64,000 nucleotides of DNA from Takakia lepidozioides (taxonomy: Eukaryota > Streptophyta > Takakiopsida > Takakiales > Takakiaceae): contig CM060731.1 in NCBI GenBank assembly GCA_030704615.1, positions 83,928,756-83,992,755 of the forward strand, written 5' to 3'. This document shows positions 43,549 to 55,274 of this stretch, piece by piece; position 1 is the first letter of the stretch; every line of letters begins with the position of its first letter. A program made the position numbers and the translations under genes. The notes under the pieces are model-generated. The model saw only the letters and a program-made list of their open reading frames with translations. It did not search any database and was not told the origin of the DNA.

Positions 43549-45048
43549 TTATTGGGCTCCGTCCAAGGCCCCCAAAACAAATAGGACCATAGATATATTA
43601 ATTAATAGAGTATATAAAAATGAATAAATAATACAGCGATAGATTAGAACTACCAAGCCAGGGCTGGCCCGCATCCACGCATCTTGTTACACATGTAGAC
43701 AGTGATGCAAATATCTTCAATTATGTGGAGGGGGAGGAGACGAACCTGGTGGCGCGGCCGCTGCTGCTGCCGTCGCCCCTCCCGCGCCCCCTGCTGCTGC
43801 CACTTCTGTAGCTCCCCGAGCTCGCCCACGCGACGCCTCCATGCCTCCACCACCTCTCCACGAGCAACTCCAGTCCTTGAGGTGAGTGAACCTACCACCT
43901 CCTCTTCGCTTTGCTTGTTGCTAGGGTTTAGGATTGTCTTGATTTCGTCACAGATTCAAACTTCCCTCCCTTTTTGAGGGCCCCAAACTGTCGCAGATGG
44001 CAAACCCCCATCTGCGTCGGTTTTGGGTAATCTGCAACAGCAGGGGGGTCACAGAATGCGGATCGGCGCCATCTGCGACGGTTTGGGTGGACTGCGACGG
44101 CACGGGTGTCGCAGATCTCCTTGGGCTTTTGTTTTTTGTTTTTTGGTGTGTTTGAATTGCATTTTGTTTTGTTTTGTTTTTTCTTTTGGGGTGCTTTCAT
44201 TAACCACCCCGAGTTCTTAAATCCCACTAGGTTATGGTGCGCCATCATCGGCGGGCGAGTATCGCCGACTTTAGTGCGGTGCCCTTGTCGGACGGCGCCT
44301 CGACCTCGTCCGCTCATCATGAGGACACACCTGGTGGGGGTAGGCCTGCAAGTCCGGAGTCGCGATGACCCGATGGGCCTATGACGGACCCCCCCCCCCC
44401 CAAAGATGGAATGTTGGTGCAAGAAGTGTTGGCGACAAATGGGGCTGGGTCTTGCACCAATTTTGCGTTGTCGAAGCACATTATCGCCTGCATGGCATTA
44501 CCGATGCAGCGAGGGTGAGTCTTCCATAAACCCTTTGGATTCAATTAATTGGACAGATGCAATTAATTAATTAATACATGCAATATACATTGCTATAGTT
44601 TCATGGTAGAAATGATTGCTAACTAGTGTTGCAACATTTAATGTCTTGATCAGGCAGAGCGGCGCTCCGCCCCCCCTCCACGCCCTTTGCTACTTCTTAG
44701 TCAGGCTTTTAGCTATGACATCTTCTAGGGTTCCGCCAAATATTTCAGTTTTCATGTCTTTCCGCACGCTACGTTTGGCATTCCCACCGCTAGGCTCCGC
44801 TCTCAAGATAGATAGTTACTGGTGTGTCATCTATGGCTTGACCGTTGTGCTTCTTTTAAGTATCATTTTGCCTTGAGATTCTGTGAAATTTTTCACAGCC
44901 GAGTACAACATGTTTTTCCCCGCCATATACCAACCTGCTCCAAGCACGAAGCATGGTACACTCTTTCGGGCGTCCACAACCCCCCCCCCCAGCTCTTTGT
45001 TTTCTACTCCAAACATAGCTCTATCCGTATCGGCCTCACAAGAACATG
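43549..45048. other. No recognised gene
   Basis: GC-rich short-exon-like stretch at 43735-43890 (basic/Pro-rich on plus) and a cluster of CTGCGAC / GTCGCAG motifs at 43990-44120 that look like subterminal repeats of an unidentified DNA transposon. Poly-C tracts at 44390 and 44983. Confidence 0.3.
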
Positions 45049-46080
45049 CACTACAAGAGAAGCTGGGTTTCATGACTGTGGCTTTCCCGTAGTCATGGCA
45101 CATCTGACTAAATAGATGACTACACAGTCGTGAATGCAGTTAGAAATGAATAAATATTTATCGGACGGACATATGACGGGACATATGACTAACAGTCGTG
45201 TGCAAGTCTAGGATGTGATGATATGTCACGGGACATATGACTAATAGTCGTGTGCATGTCTAAGATGTGATGACATGTCATGGTACATATGACTAATAGT
45301 CATAGGATCTGATGACATGTCAAGGTACATATGATTAACAGTCATGAGTACGTCTAAGATACGATGATGTGTCATGTACACATGTCTATGATTGGATGAC
45401 ATGTCATAGTCATGTATTACTACATGACTGTGACTGTATGTATGACTATGACTAGACGTGTCACTCTCTTTATATTTCAAAGTTTGTTGTGGTTATATAC
45501 AATCAAACCACTTATATTATGCATGTATGTGTAATAGATGAATTGGTTAGTGTAAAGTAACTTAGTAATGCTATAATGTGGAGGTCTCAAGTTCAAGTAT
45601 GTATTGTCTAATAATGTGTGGGATGGTGTGGGGTCAATGGTCAGCGGTCAACGCACATTTCAAATTTTTAAACCGCCAAAATTCAAAATTTGAATTTCAA
45701 ATGTCAGTGTGGACATTTGTCAAGCAGACGCATTGCCGCATGTCCTTCACGCATATGTCTATAGTCATGACAGCGCTGGTATGACAATGACTATAGGGTC
45801 AAATATGGACACATGGCATACAGGCGCCTCGCCGCGTGGCCTCCATGTGGGTGTCTATAGTCATGAAAGCGCTGGTACATATGACTACACATCAACCTCC
45901 AATCAGCACGCTCAAATGACACATCATTTGTCTTTAGTCAGTCATGGGGACTTATGATTGTCAGGTACATGTGACTACAGTTGCTCTACGACCAGGGTTT
46001 TATGACTGTTAGTCATGAGGGACTTATGACTAGAAAATAGTCATGAATCCCAATCACAAATCCCTATTTCTGTTGTAGTG
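45049..46080. mobile_element. Non-autonomous CACTA element
   Basis: Left end CACTACAAGAGAAGCTGGG; right end is the reverse complement of CACTACAACAGAAATAGGG. Flanking triplets are ATG and ACG (one mismatch to a 3-bp duplication). About 1.03 kb. Both ends and the interior carry many copies of CATGACTA / TAGTCATG, as expected of subterminal transposase-binding repeats. No transposase. Confidence 0.75.
45170..45412. repeat. About 50-bp tandem repeats inside the CACTA element
   Basis: Units begin GGGACATATGACTAAYAGTC and contain GTCTAAGATGTGATGA. Four to five units with growing divergence. Confidence 0.65.
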
Positions 46081-46956
46081 ACGATCAGGTATTTTGTCAC
46101 CGGGAGGAAAGTACCTCTACAATAAGGAGACCCCTTGGTGACTATGGCACAAGGCGCCCCCGCTGGGCCTTGGGCGTAGCAACTACAACACGGGGATGGC
46201 GATCATCCCCCAATACGCAGTCTCTGGTTATAACGTAACAGTTCATACCACACCAGGTGCGAGGCTTCAACCCCCAGACGACCTCTCAACGGCCTGCTGG
46301 CGTATAATGCTACACGCCAACACAATTACCTCGATCCAGGCAAGCAAGATCTCAATGACAAGGTATGACCCGGACCTAGCTGGGATCAGGCTTCCTAATT
46401 GCTTACATAGCCTTCTTGCTGGCCCAAGGTTAAGCATCTTCAGCATCCCCAGTATGACCTCCCCTCTTGGGACCTCTAAATCCCCCGGGAAGCCACAACT
46501 GCCTTTTCGATTCTCCTCTCATAAACCAAGACCATACCAAGCGACTCAGACTGATTGGCGCTGGCAAACGGGGCCTCGCACTACCCTCTCTCCAGTGCTC
46601 TCTGGTCAACGCACGAGCTGCCCATGGGCCCTCCTCTGTTTAATGAGGCGGTGACCTTCCCCAGGAGTCGTCGATACAAGATCCTCCCAGCGGATGACTT
46701 CAATCTCATGTTTTTAGAGGAGTCCATCATGGATGCTCCAAGGTTCTATCCCTGTCTGGCTACAAGACAAGGCCAGCTCAACTGGCTGGATTGGTCTGGT
46801 AGGGATGGTGCCCCACCTCAGCAGAGGCCTCCAGGCTGGTCTTTCGAATTCGGCTGGCTCCACGGCAAGGATGACCACTTCAAGTCCGGAAGCTGTGGTG
46901 CCCATAACACCCCTCCCGGTGATGAGGATGCGGTAGCCAGAGCAGCGGCATTGTAA
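46081..46956 (+). CDS. LINE-like or unknown ORF pieces
   Basis: Frames 46196-46654 and 46555-46956 (the latter with FNLMFLEESIMDAPRFYP and LNWLDWSGRDGAPPQQ) are overlapping and probably one interrupted coding region. The second ends in AVARAAAL. No family recognised. The C-rich coding strand is like the LINE downstream. Confidence 0.3.
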
Positions 46957-49640
46957 TCTCTCAATGCTACATTACCCTCCTAAGCACAGGGAGCTCTCTA
47001 CACCCCCCTATCAATCATCGATTCTTTCTTTTTTCTCCCTCCCTTTAAGCCTCCGTATGTCGCACAAGGTTTACCCACCATCCGCTGTTGTTCCATTGAT
47101 TTGCCTCAGCTGGTGGCCCCTTAAACGCAAATGGCGCTCAAATGCCCAACAGGAGTTGGCACACAAACCCACGCGACACTATGATGCTCAACACCAATAC
47201 CCAAAACACCCTGCCCCCGATCCGCCATCAATCAAGACTCGGCACCCCAGCTGCCATGGTACCAGCCCCCACTCTTCTTATCACCCAACCCCTAGCGGCA
47301 GCACAGGTACCTTTCACAGCTTACCCTCCTCTTTGCTACGTATTATACCTTCATTTATGCTGCATGCCCCTCCTCCACAGCCCTGGACCTCTGATTCTGC
47401 CCTGTATACACTACTTGCGCTGTTTACCACCTCCCAACACATACCAGAGATAGAACACTCTCACTACCCACTCTGCACGCTCCCGCCTTACTACCAAATA
47501 CTACCTATATGCACTGCCCAGATACATCCCCGTTATGCACTCATCAAGATATCAATGATACAAGTATGCCCAATCTGCCTGCCCCATCTACAGTGCATAT
47601 CTGCTTTCCCTTATATCATATGTCTCCACCTACACTCAATTCTGCACTACACTGGCCTCACTGTTCCAACACTCACCTTTTGTTTTCTCTATGTTCTGCA
47701 GACCCAGAATCAACAGGCTACTCTCACCACATGCCAAGCTACTCGACACGAACTCGTGGACTTTGCTGCACTCCAAGACTACCCACGTCCCAATGTCTTT
47801 ACTGCAATGACTATCACATGATATATGAGAATTTCCTTTTACAAAACACTCACTCATATCAGCTCCCTGAGCTGCTTACATTCTTCCACATCCCCTACCA
47901 GCTCCCTGAGCTGCACACAAATCTACACATCTACTCTCAGCTCCCTGAGCTGCTTACATTCTCTCACATCTCCTACCAACTCCCTGAGCTGCGCACAAAT
48001 TCACACATCTATTCTCAGCTCCCTGAGCTGCACACAAACTCACACATCTACTCTCAGCTCCTCGAGCTGCATACTACTCTACACACACATACCCAACTAC
48101 CCGAACTACCTCTATCTCTATCTCTATCTCTATCTCTACGTACCTACAAATGGATACATACATGTCATGTTTATGTGACCATACACGCATTACCTGCCCA
48201 TGACCAGACAACCAATACACATAATTGTAATCCGATATCAACTGCGTACATTTTCTTATAATTACCCATCTGTTTTCGCTATCTGTAATGAGGCCCAGCA
48301 GATTATACTTCCCCACAAACAACCGCCTATTTACATCACCCACTATGGGCCAACATTCTGCATCCACACTGCTACAACCGAGCTACACACCACTATACAA
48401 AGAAATACCCAGGCCCTGGTGCCATATACTACCCCACACAAAAATACCCAGCTCCCTAAAACACATGCTACATTACACATAAATACCCAGCTCCCCGAGC
48501 TACATCTAACTCTACCCACCCACTACCAGCCCCCCCTGAAGCACACACCCACACACCCCATCATAACCCTTGCACACAGCAGAAATCCGAATTACATCAC
48601 AATGTTATTGGTGCACTTCAACTGGACACATTCTCAAACGGATATAGTTCACCGCACACTACATATGTCTGAAAAGGCAGCCCGTGCCCATCTCACTAAA
48701 ACCCAACATCTGCAAAGTCTTCCTACATATAATAAATCGTCTACCTGCCGCAGGCAAGGCAGGGCCATAACTTATATACACACTGCCCTCACTATATTCC
48801 CTTCTTGCACCTCCAGTAGGGCCACATACTCCCAGCGCCACTTGCCCCCACAACCTGCATCCCCCCACCATCAACATCCATTCATCCCCCACGCCACCAC
48901 AAACTTACCACATACACAAAGCTCATACAACGGACACTGGACACTCCACTCTAGCTTAGACATTAAAAGTCACAATTGCCTACACCATAAAACATACACA
49001 CCCCCCAACACCACACATCCTCTAACCAACATTATTACACAATGCCAGTACCATACACCATATCCACAGCCGTCAATAAGGTGCAGCCCCCAAGACAAAC
49101 ACCCCAGCTGGCCATGTGACATCACAGCAGTCCCCCCCCCCAAAGCACAACACTACCTCTTCCCTACGGTGGAAAGACATCTCCTCTTTAATACATCCCC
49201 CCTCAACTTAACTACATAGATTAATGCATCCCCCCAAATAACCCTCTCTCACTCCCACCCCCTATCACAAACCCTCTCCAATATCACATCCTCAGTACAA
49301 ACTGTCAGTATGTGGTTACACCAAAACTCCATTATGCCCCACCACCTCTCAGCCTCACTCAGCCGCCACCCCTGTATAAACAGATAATGGCCACCATCAA
49401 AGCACTGCATTATCCCAGCCGCCAATCCCACTGGCATCATCTCACTCCCGCCACCACTAGGGAAACGTTGACACTGCTCATTATAGCAAGCACCCTCTCC
49501 ATAGTCCCATACCCCCGCTCTGCCGCTCTCGTCTTTGCCATAGTTACACATCCACCGTTCACTGCCCACACCCACCCTGCATTAGTGTTCATCATCCTCC
49601 CACTCCCACTCCCTCTTCGCTTACCTCAGTCAACACCTCT
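46957..49640 (+). other. C/A-rich, open but low-information region
   Basis: Long plus-strand frames (46964-47821, 47509-48261, 48200-49219) exist mainly because the strand is rich in C and A, so stops are rare. They encode His/Thr/Pro/Ser-rich sequence without motifs. Probably non-coding parts of LINE-like repeats. Confidence 0.4.
47855..48075. repeat. Minisatellite with CAGCTCCCTGAGCTG core
   Basis: Six or seven units, about 36 bp each, with a near-palindromic core; stray units at 48448 and 48490. Followed at 48109-48137 by a TCTATC microsatellite. Confidence 0.75.
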
Positions 49641-49790
49641 ATACGTATATCTAGTTCCAAAGTGGGCGGAATTCAGAAACAAGCTAGCAGTATTCAAAAG
49701 CAGCCTAGATCTACCAGTATAACCACCCGGAGTAGAAAATCCAACGAGCTCCCACTCTCCACCCTCAAATCATCCACGAACAACCATCAA

Positions 49791-50989
49791 ATGGAAGGAG
49801 ACGAGGAGATGGAGCAGACTCCCGCTGGAGCGACGGACGCCAGCGCCATGCACTCCTCCGACGCGCTCTTCTTCGCTGCTGAACAAGCCTACCAGACCCG
49901 GTCTACACAGAGTCCACCGAAGGTCGCCAACCCAAGCGTGCGTGCGTCAATGTGGCTACCTCACCCCCGCCGCACTCAACCATTCCCAAGCAGCTGCGAA
50001 CCGCTCCTCCCACAACTCTCTCATCCCCTGTTGATCTGCTGACGCTCAATCCATGAGCAAATCGCCCCTCCGACGCCCTCAACAGTGAAGCAGACAGTAG
50101 CCACTCCGACCCAAAAAAATCAAGGGGCCCCAATGTGCAAGACCAACTTCAATGCATGGACACCTCCAGCCCGCTCTCCCTCCCTCTACTATGGCTGGGA
50201 TATGAAGCGCTCGAGCAACAGGCCATTGACTCACAACTCCCCATCATAGCCGAAGATCGATCCGGCTTTGAACTTCAGAGCCTGGGTCTCAGTCACTCCG
50301 AAATCTACGAATTGCAGAACTGCCCGAAGGCGTACCCGCACGTTTCGCAGCTCCTGTTCCCAACAGTCAGATCGGATGGGCGAGAGGGCTAATTCTACCC
50401 CCTCACTCAATTACAAACAGGGACCATAATTGATCCTGCATCAGGTCTGTCGGAGGCCCCCCCACACATACTGATCCGGTTTGACATTGATATAGAGATA
50501 CCCAAGGAACAAGCTCTCCAAAGAGCTCGCAAAAGGTTCGAAACAATGAATATCCCATTAGGGACCCGATTGTACTCCCCAATCACAGCACTCTCCAAGC
50601 ACGGCAGCTCGACCTGGTGTGGCGTTTTCAAAGTGGAACTACTTCACCCCGAAACTGATGGATTGGCTCTTCTACGAGGCAATCGAGCATTCGTCATCAA
50701 CATGGCCTCGGGCACGCAAATGCAGGGGAAGGTCAAGAAGGCATTCGACCTTTCGGCATCCACCGACTACCTCTCACTCTACATGGCGAGCGATGCCCTC
50801 CTAGGTACGATTGGAAGCAAGCTTATTATGCATCTAATTACGGAAACTTACTACCATGGGGATGAGTTCGAAATACTCCACGTTGCCAAGACTCGCCCTG
50901 ATACCAAATTTTGCTTCATATACCTAGCTACTGAAGATACCAAGACCCGTATGCTGGCTCATGGTCATGTGCGTGTCAATCACAATTGA
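49791..50989 (+). pseudogene. LINE ORF1-like protein
   Basis: ATG at 49791 begins MEGDEEMEQTPAG with an acidic, Ala/Ser-rich N-terminus. After a frame change, 50135-50392 and 50400-50989 continue in one frame with a TAA between. The last part (ILIRFDIDIEIPKEQALQRA, TWCGVFKVELLHP, FCFIYLATED) looks like a compact alpha/beta RNA-binding domain. No CCHC knuckle. Assignment to a LINE ORF1 rests on context and composition only; a domain search is needed. Confidence 0.35.
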
Positions 50990-51757
50990 TCAAACCCCAA
51001 TTACGAAACCATCGGACCAGTATGACGGGCATTGCTGCAACACCACAAGAGATATCCGCTGAACGAGATGCCCTCACGTTGGTGGTGAAGAGCCTCAACC
51101 CACTCCATTCGCAAGCGGTGACCGAAGCAGCTTTCTACGAGGGGTTGCTATTCCATGAGCTCATGAGCGGGCATGCATGAGCCATGAGCCGCCAAGTAAC
51201 ACACTACTAATAACGGCGGTTTTTTTTCGGGCAAAAAACGATAAAATAATCGAAAATAGTATAAGAAGAATAGGTTTTCGAAGATTTCCGTGCTCATGCT
51301 GGAAGCACTCCGCTCATGACGTCGAGCCCAAGCTCATGTACCGCCAGCCCAAGTCATGGGAAAACTGAATACTGGCCAATAACGACACCGAAATTGCCCC
51401 ATAGCAAGGGACGCGCGCGGAATTACGATCGGGATTTGCAAACTCCGAACACGCAACGGGGACCTGTAACCGTGGATAGTACTGTTGCAGAACTACAGGA
51501 TGGTTGGGGATAACGGCGCCGAAATTGGGCACCGGAAAGGAAATAGCCGGTTGAAGGCTCCGGAGTGAAGCCAATAACGGCGCCTAGAGAAGAGCAAAAT
51601 GAGAGTGAGGCCGGCGGGAGATGGATATATCATTGTTGCACTGCCAATGTCGTATGCGGCAGAACTCGAATTTCCTCCCACATGTGTGCTTTTATTAGAC
51701 AAATCCGCACCAGTTTCGGGACAGTTTGCATCTGGCAGTTTTCGGCCATGTCATGCA
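50990..51757. other. Spacer with CATGAGC and GGCGCC motifs
   Basis: CATGAGC cluster at 51145-51190 and 51290-51345. GGCGCC-type palindromes (CCGAAATT half) at 51379, 51509 and 51573. No LTR matching the element to the right could be found here. Confidence 0.4.
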
Positions 51758-54700
51758 TTATCGAGATAACCTTTCCGGCATAGGAGACCCCCGTCGCTTC
51801 TTTTCTGCCATCTGAATTGCATAGTCTTCTCCCATGTCAAAAGAATTCTGTGAAGAAACAGTTGTATCAGAATCATCATCACCTCTCAGATGTTTTAATT
51901 TTCGAACCTTTTGTGGAATCATCTGGGGCATACAATGCTGTCCTACCATGTCTGGAAGTTTGCATTTTACAACTTGGTGTAACCGCTGAACAGCAAAATT
52001 GGTGTAGACACTGAGCTCCATGTCTGTCCAGGTGAGTGGGGTACCAATTACTGGTGCAGCGTGCAAGTACTTCCATGCCACATGTCCCTTATAGAAAATG
52101 TCATCAAGTCCGAATTTCTGTGTTGACAAATGGTTGCAGGCTGCTTGAAACCATGAACGAATTTGAGAATCCTTTTGCATCATAACTTTTGGGTCATATA
52201 GGTACATATGAGGTGGCACCGAAGGTAATACCCAATGATCTCCACTGGAATAACTCAGAAAGCGTGTTTGCATCTTTTGTTGCTCAATGTGGTAACGTAC
52301 CAGAAAACAAGCAGCGTAGTATAGCCCGCACCCCATGACAATACTTGCTATCTCCTTGGTCTTGGTATAAATGAGTCCATGTACAACCTGGAAAGCAACC
52401 AATTCCCTCAACATGGTACCTGCCTCGTGCCAGTATTGTGCAAAGTGATGATCTTCAATATGTCGATTGTTTGGAAGAACTTTAGTCCTAGTTGCCACTG
52501 GCAGCCAAATACGCATGATTTGGTAGTAATGTGCGAATGACTGCGGAGGACTAAATTCTTTCCAAGCCAAATCCAACATGATGGGAATTTGGTTGAAGGG
52601 CATAAGCATAGCCCTGCTGTACTCCCTTGCAGCTGGAGTTTTAGGTGGGTTAAAAGCGGCATTGCCCCATACCTCCGGCTGTGGTGGCTGTGGTGTGGTT
52701 GTAGTAACCACAGGTTCAGCTACTGGTACACTGACCTGTTGTGGTGGTGGTGGTACTGGCTCTTGTATCATTGGCATCTCCTGCACCTCCTGTGAAGACT
52801 GAAAAGCCAAAGTTCTAGCTTGTAAATAAGAAGCCATTAGCTGTTCCTGAGGGATATAGACTCTTTGGTCGATGTTTGAAGTGAGGTCTTCCACTTGAGT
52901 CTGCAGTCCGTCTACATCCTCTTGTAACTCTGCTATCCTACTATAGACATTGTCTATAGTAGTTGTGGCAATGTTCTGCACCTGCAGCCTGAGCTCATTC
53001 ATCTCGCTTTGGGTGAGCTTCCGTGGTGCTTTGCCCTCTACTGGCCCTTGTGCTAACCAGACCTGCATAAGGCTGTTATCCACTAAGCTGCTTGTGGTTC
53101 CCCTGAGAGTTTGCTCCTCTCTTAGCTTGTACAATTCCAACTGCTGTTGTAAAGCCTCCATGCGCTTTGCCTGTGGCTCAACCAATTGCGCATAAGCAGC
53201 AAGTAGATTATTGGCTTCCTTCCAAGCCTTGTTACTGACCGCGATTTCATTTCTATTGGCCACGATGGTTTGTTGCAACTCCACGATGTGTTTCTCTTGA
53301 TCAGCTTCCATCTGCCTGTATTGCTTGAAAGTATCTTCATTGCGACAGATTGTATTCTTCATATCGACAATGAGCTTCATTTGCTCAACATTCTCTTCTT
53401 CTGCCTTCGTACATTTTTCCGCTTGACTGTTTATTTCTTTTGTTGATTGGTCAAGCATAGTTGTAAATGTAGCACATTGTATCGCCATCCTGTTATGCAC
53501 TGTCTGCAACTCCGTATGTAGTGCATTCAGTTCTTGCAACTTGCTTTCATGCTGCACCTGCATTTGGTATAGCTGTTGCTTATGTGCTTCGTGCAACTGG
53601 TCTTGCGCGAGGCCTGCCTCAATCAATTGTTGCTTGGCCAACTGCAAAGCCATTTCTGTATTGCCCAAGTCCTGCTTCATCTTGAGAGTGACCTCTTCAT
53701 CGACCTTGTTTGCACATTCAGTGGCAAGTCGAGCCTCAAACTCCTTCCTGAGTTCCTCTTTCAAGGCTGTCAATTGGGTAATTGGAACATGGGATTTGAC
53801 ATAAGTCCCCAACAAATTAAGTGTCCTGCCTATGGAACTCATCAGCATTGCCTGTTGAGGGTCATCATGGTGAGGTTGCTGCTGTTCCTCCTGATCTTCA
53901 ACAGTATGATGTCTCACTAACCATTCAGGCCATTGTCCCACCGGATTTTCTTCCTGAACTACTTCATCTATCACCGGTGCTACAGTGTCATGACCTTCCG
54001 CCTGTGGTACCTCCGACACAGGTGTGTGTATTATATGCACCTCAGGATTTCCCTTGGGCAACTGTTGCACCTCTGGGATTTCTGTCTCCTTGACCAGACC
54101 AGAATATTCATAGAGAAGGTCCCCTTTCTCTATTTCTGCCACTATCTGCTCTGTAGTTGGAATATCTATCCCTTCACTTTCCAAATCAATTATTTCGGGT
54201 TGAGTTGCATGGATAACTTGTGACAAGTCGTTCAAGTGGCTGTGATGGTTGTGATGCAGAAGTAACTTCCTCCTCCCTCTCTGAAGGTCCTGCTTCCAGT
54301 AATAGCATTTGTCTGTGCTGCTGTGCCCCTTCCTGGCCATGAGCTTGGGAAACATTATCATGCGGAATCCGTGAAGCCAGTGGATCCGCCACTACAGTCT
54401 TTCCCCTTCTCTGCCTCTTAGTCTCGGGTTGTGCTGCTAGTCCACCCTCACTGTGTGAAGAGCCTTGCTCTTCCATTGCAGTTGTTTCTGGCTCAAACAC
54501 TCCCATTTCCTTCCTTTCTTGTGCATTAAGTATGCCAGAATTAAGGATTATTTGAGCAATGATTGGGCCAGACACAATGATAGGAGACTTTGCGGTAGTA
54601 CCTTGTAATCTTTTCATCTCCTCTACTAGTGCGTTGTACATTATGTCCGCCCATTGTACCTCTTGTCCCTTCAGGCCTTTGAGTATTTCCTCTGTGAAGG

Positions 54701-55274
54701 ATCTGCTCAAATATTGTTGGTTCTGTTTCAGGGCAATCAGAACGTTCAATACCTGGCCTATCTCTTTTAACCCTGGGTACATAGCTTTGGTACAAGCATA
54801 ACCCTGAGTTTTAAAGAAACTCCCTTCTTGGAATAAGTCCCCTATTTGCAGTCTTGCCCTGTGTTCCTCCACATGCACCTGACCTGCTGGTAATCGAAAC
54901 AATTGCTGGAGGTATAGGGGAGTAATCATTAATTCAACTCCCTTCACCGTTGTTGTTCCTGTCCTTGGCTCAAAGTTCTGCAAAAATTGTAACATGTACT
55001 GTCTATGGTGTAGTGTCCAATCTAGGCTTTGCAATCCTTCCAATCTCAGCTCCTCCAGTATCTTTATCGCCTGTGGGGTAGCCATCGTTTGTTTCTGCAG
55101 AATTGTGGTGCTCTTCACCCTGATTTCCTCCATTCCTCTCACTCTCTTCATTTTAGACTCACAGAACTGCTTTGGCTGTAACAACTGCAGGAATGCCTGT
55201 AGTGCACAAAGCATAAACGTATGGTTGCCGCAGAAAGCTATGGGTAATTTCTTGTAAGCCTGCGGGGCTTGCAA
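51758..55274 (-). CDS. Extra ORF pair downstream of Athila/Tat-like pol (coiled coil)
   Basis: 55274-54186 (362 codons, first ATG near 55214) overlaps 54361-51758 (867 codons) in another frame; reading across about 54200 gives about 1180 residues. The first half has MIMFPKLMARKG-frame alternatives but the conserved reading is the 362 frame, with LQSLDWTLHHRQYMLQFLQN and LYLQQLFRLPAGQVHVEE. The second has a long Gln/Glu-rich coiled coil (residues about 170-450), a Pro-rich linker (PVPPPPQQVSVPV) and a Trp/Tyr-rich C-terminus with IASIVMGCGLYYAACFLV, which might be a membrane segment or a buried helix. It lies in sense, after pol, where Athila elements carry env-like ORFs, but no signal peptide or furin site is seen. 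Function unknown. Confidence 0.55.

Noticed and set aside
46964-49219. Long open plus-strand frames as genes
   Set aside because: Composition is C/A-rich, several frames are open together, minisatellites are included and no motif appears.
51180-51757. 3' LTR of the Athila/Tat-like element
   Set aside because: No similarity by eye to the LTR-like sequence right of 62834; the element's left end is undefined.
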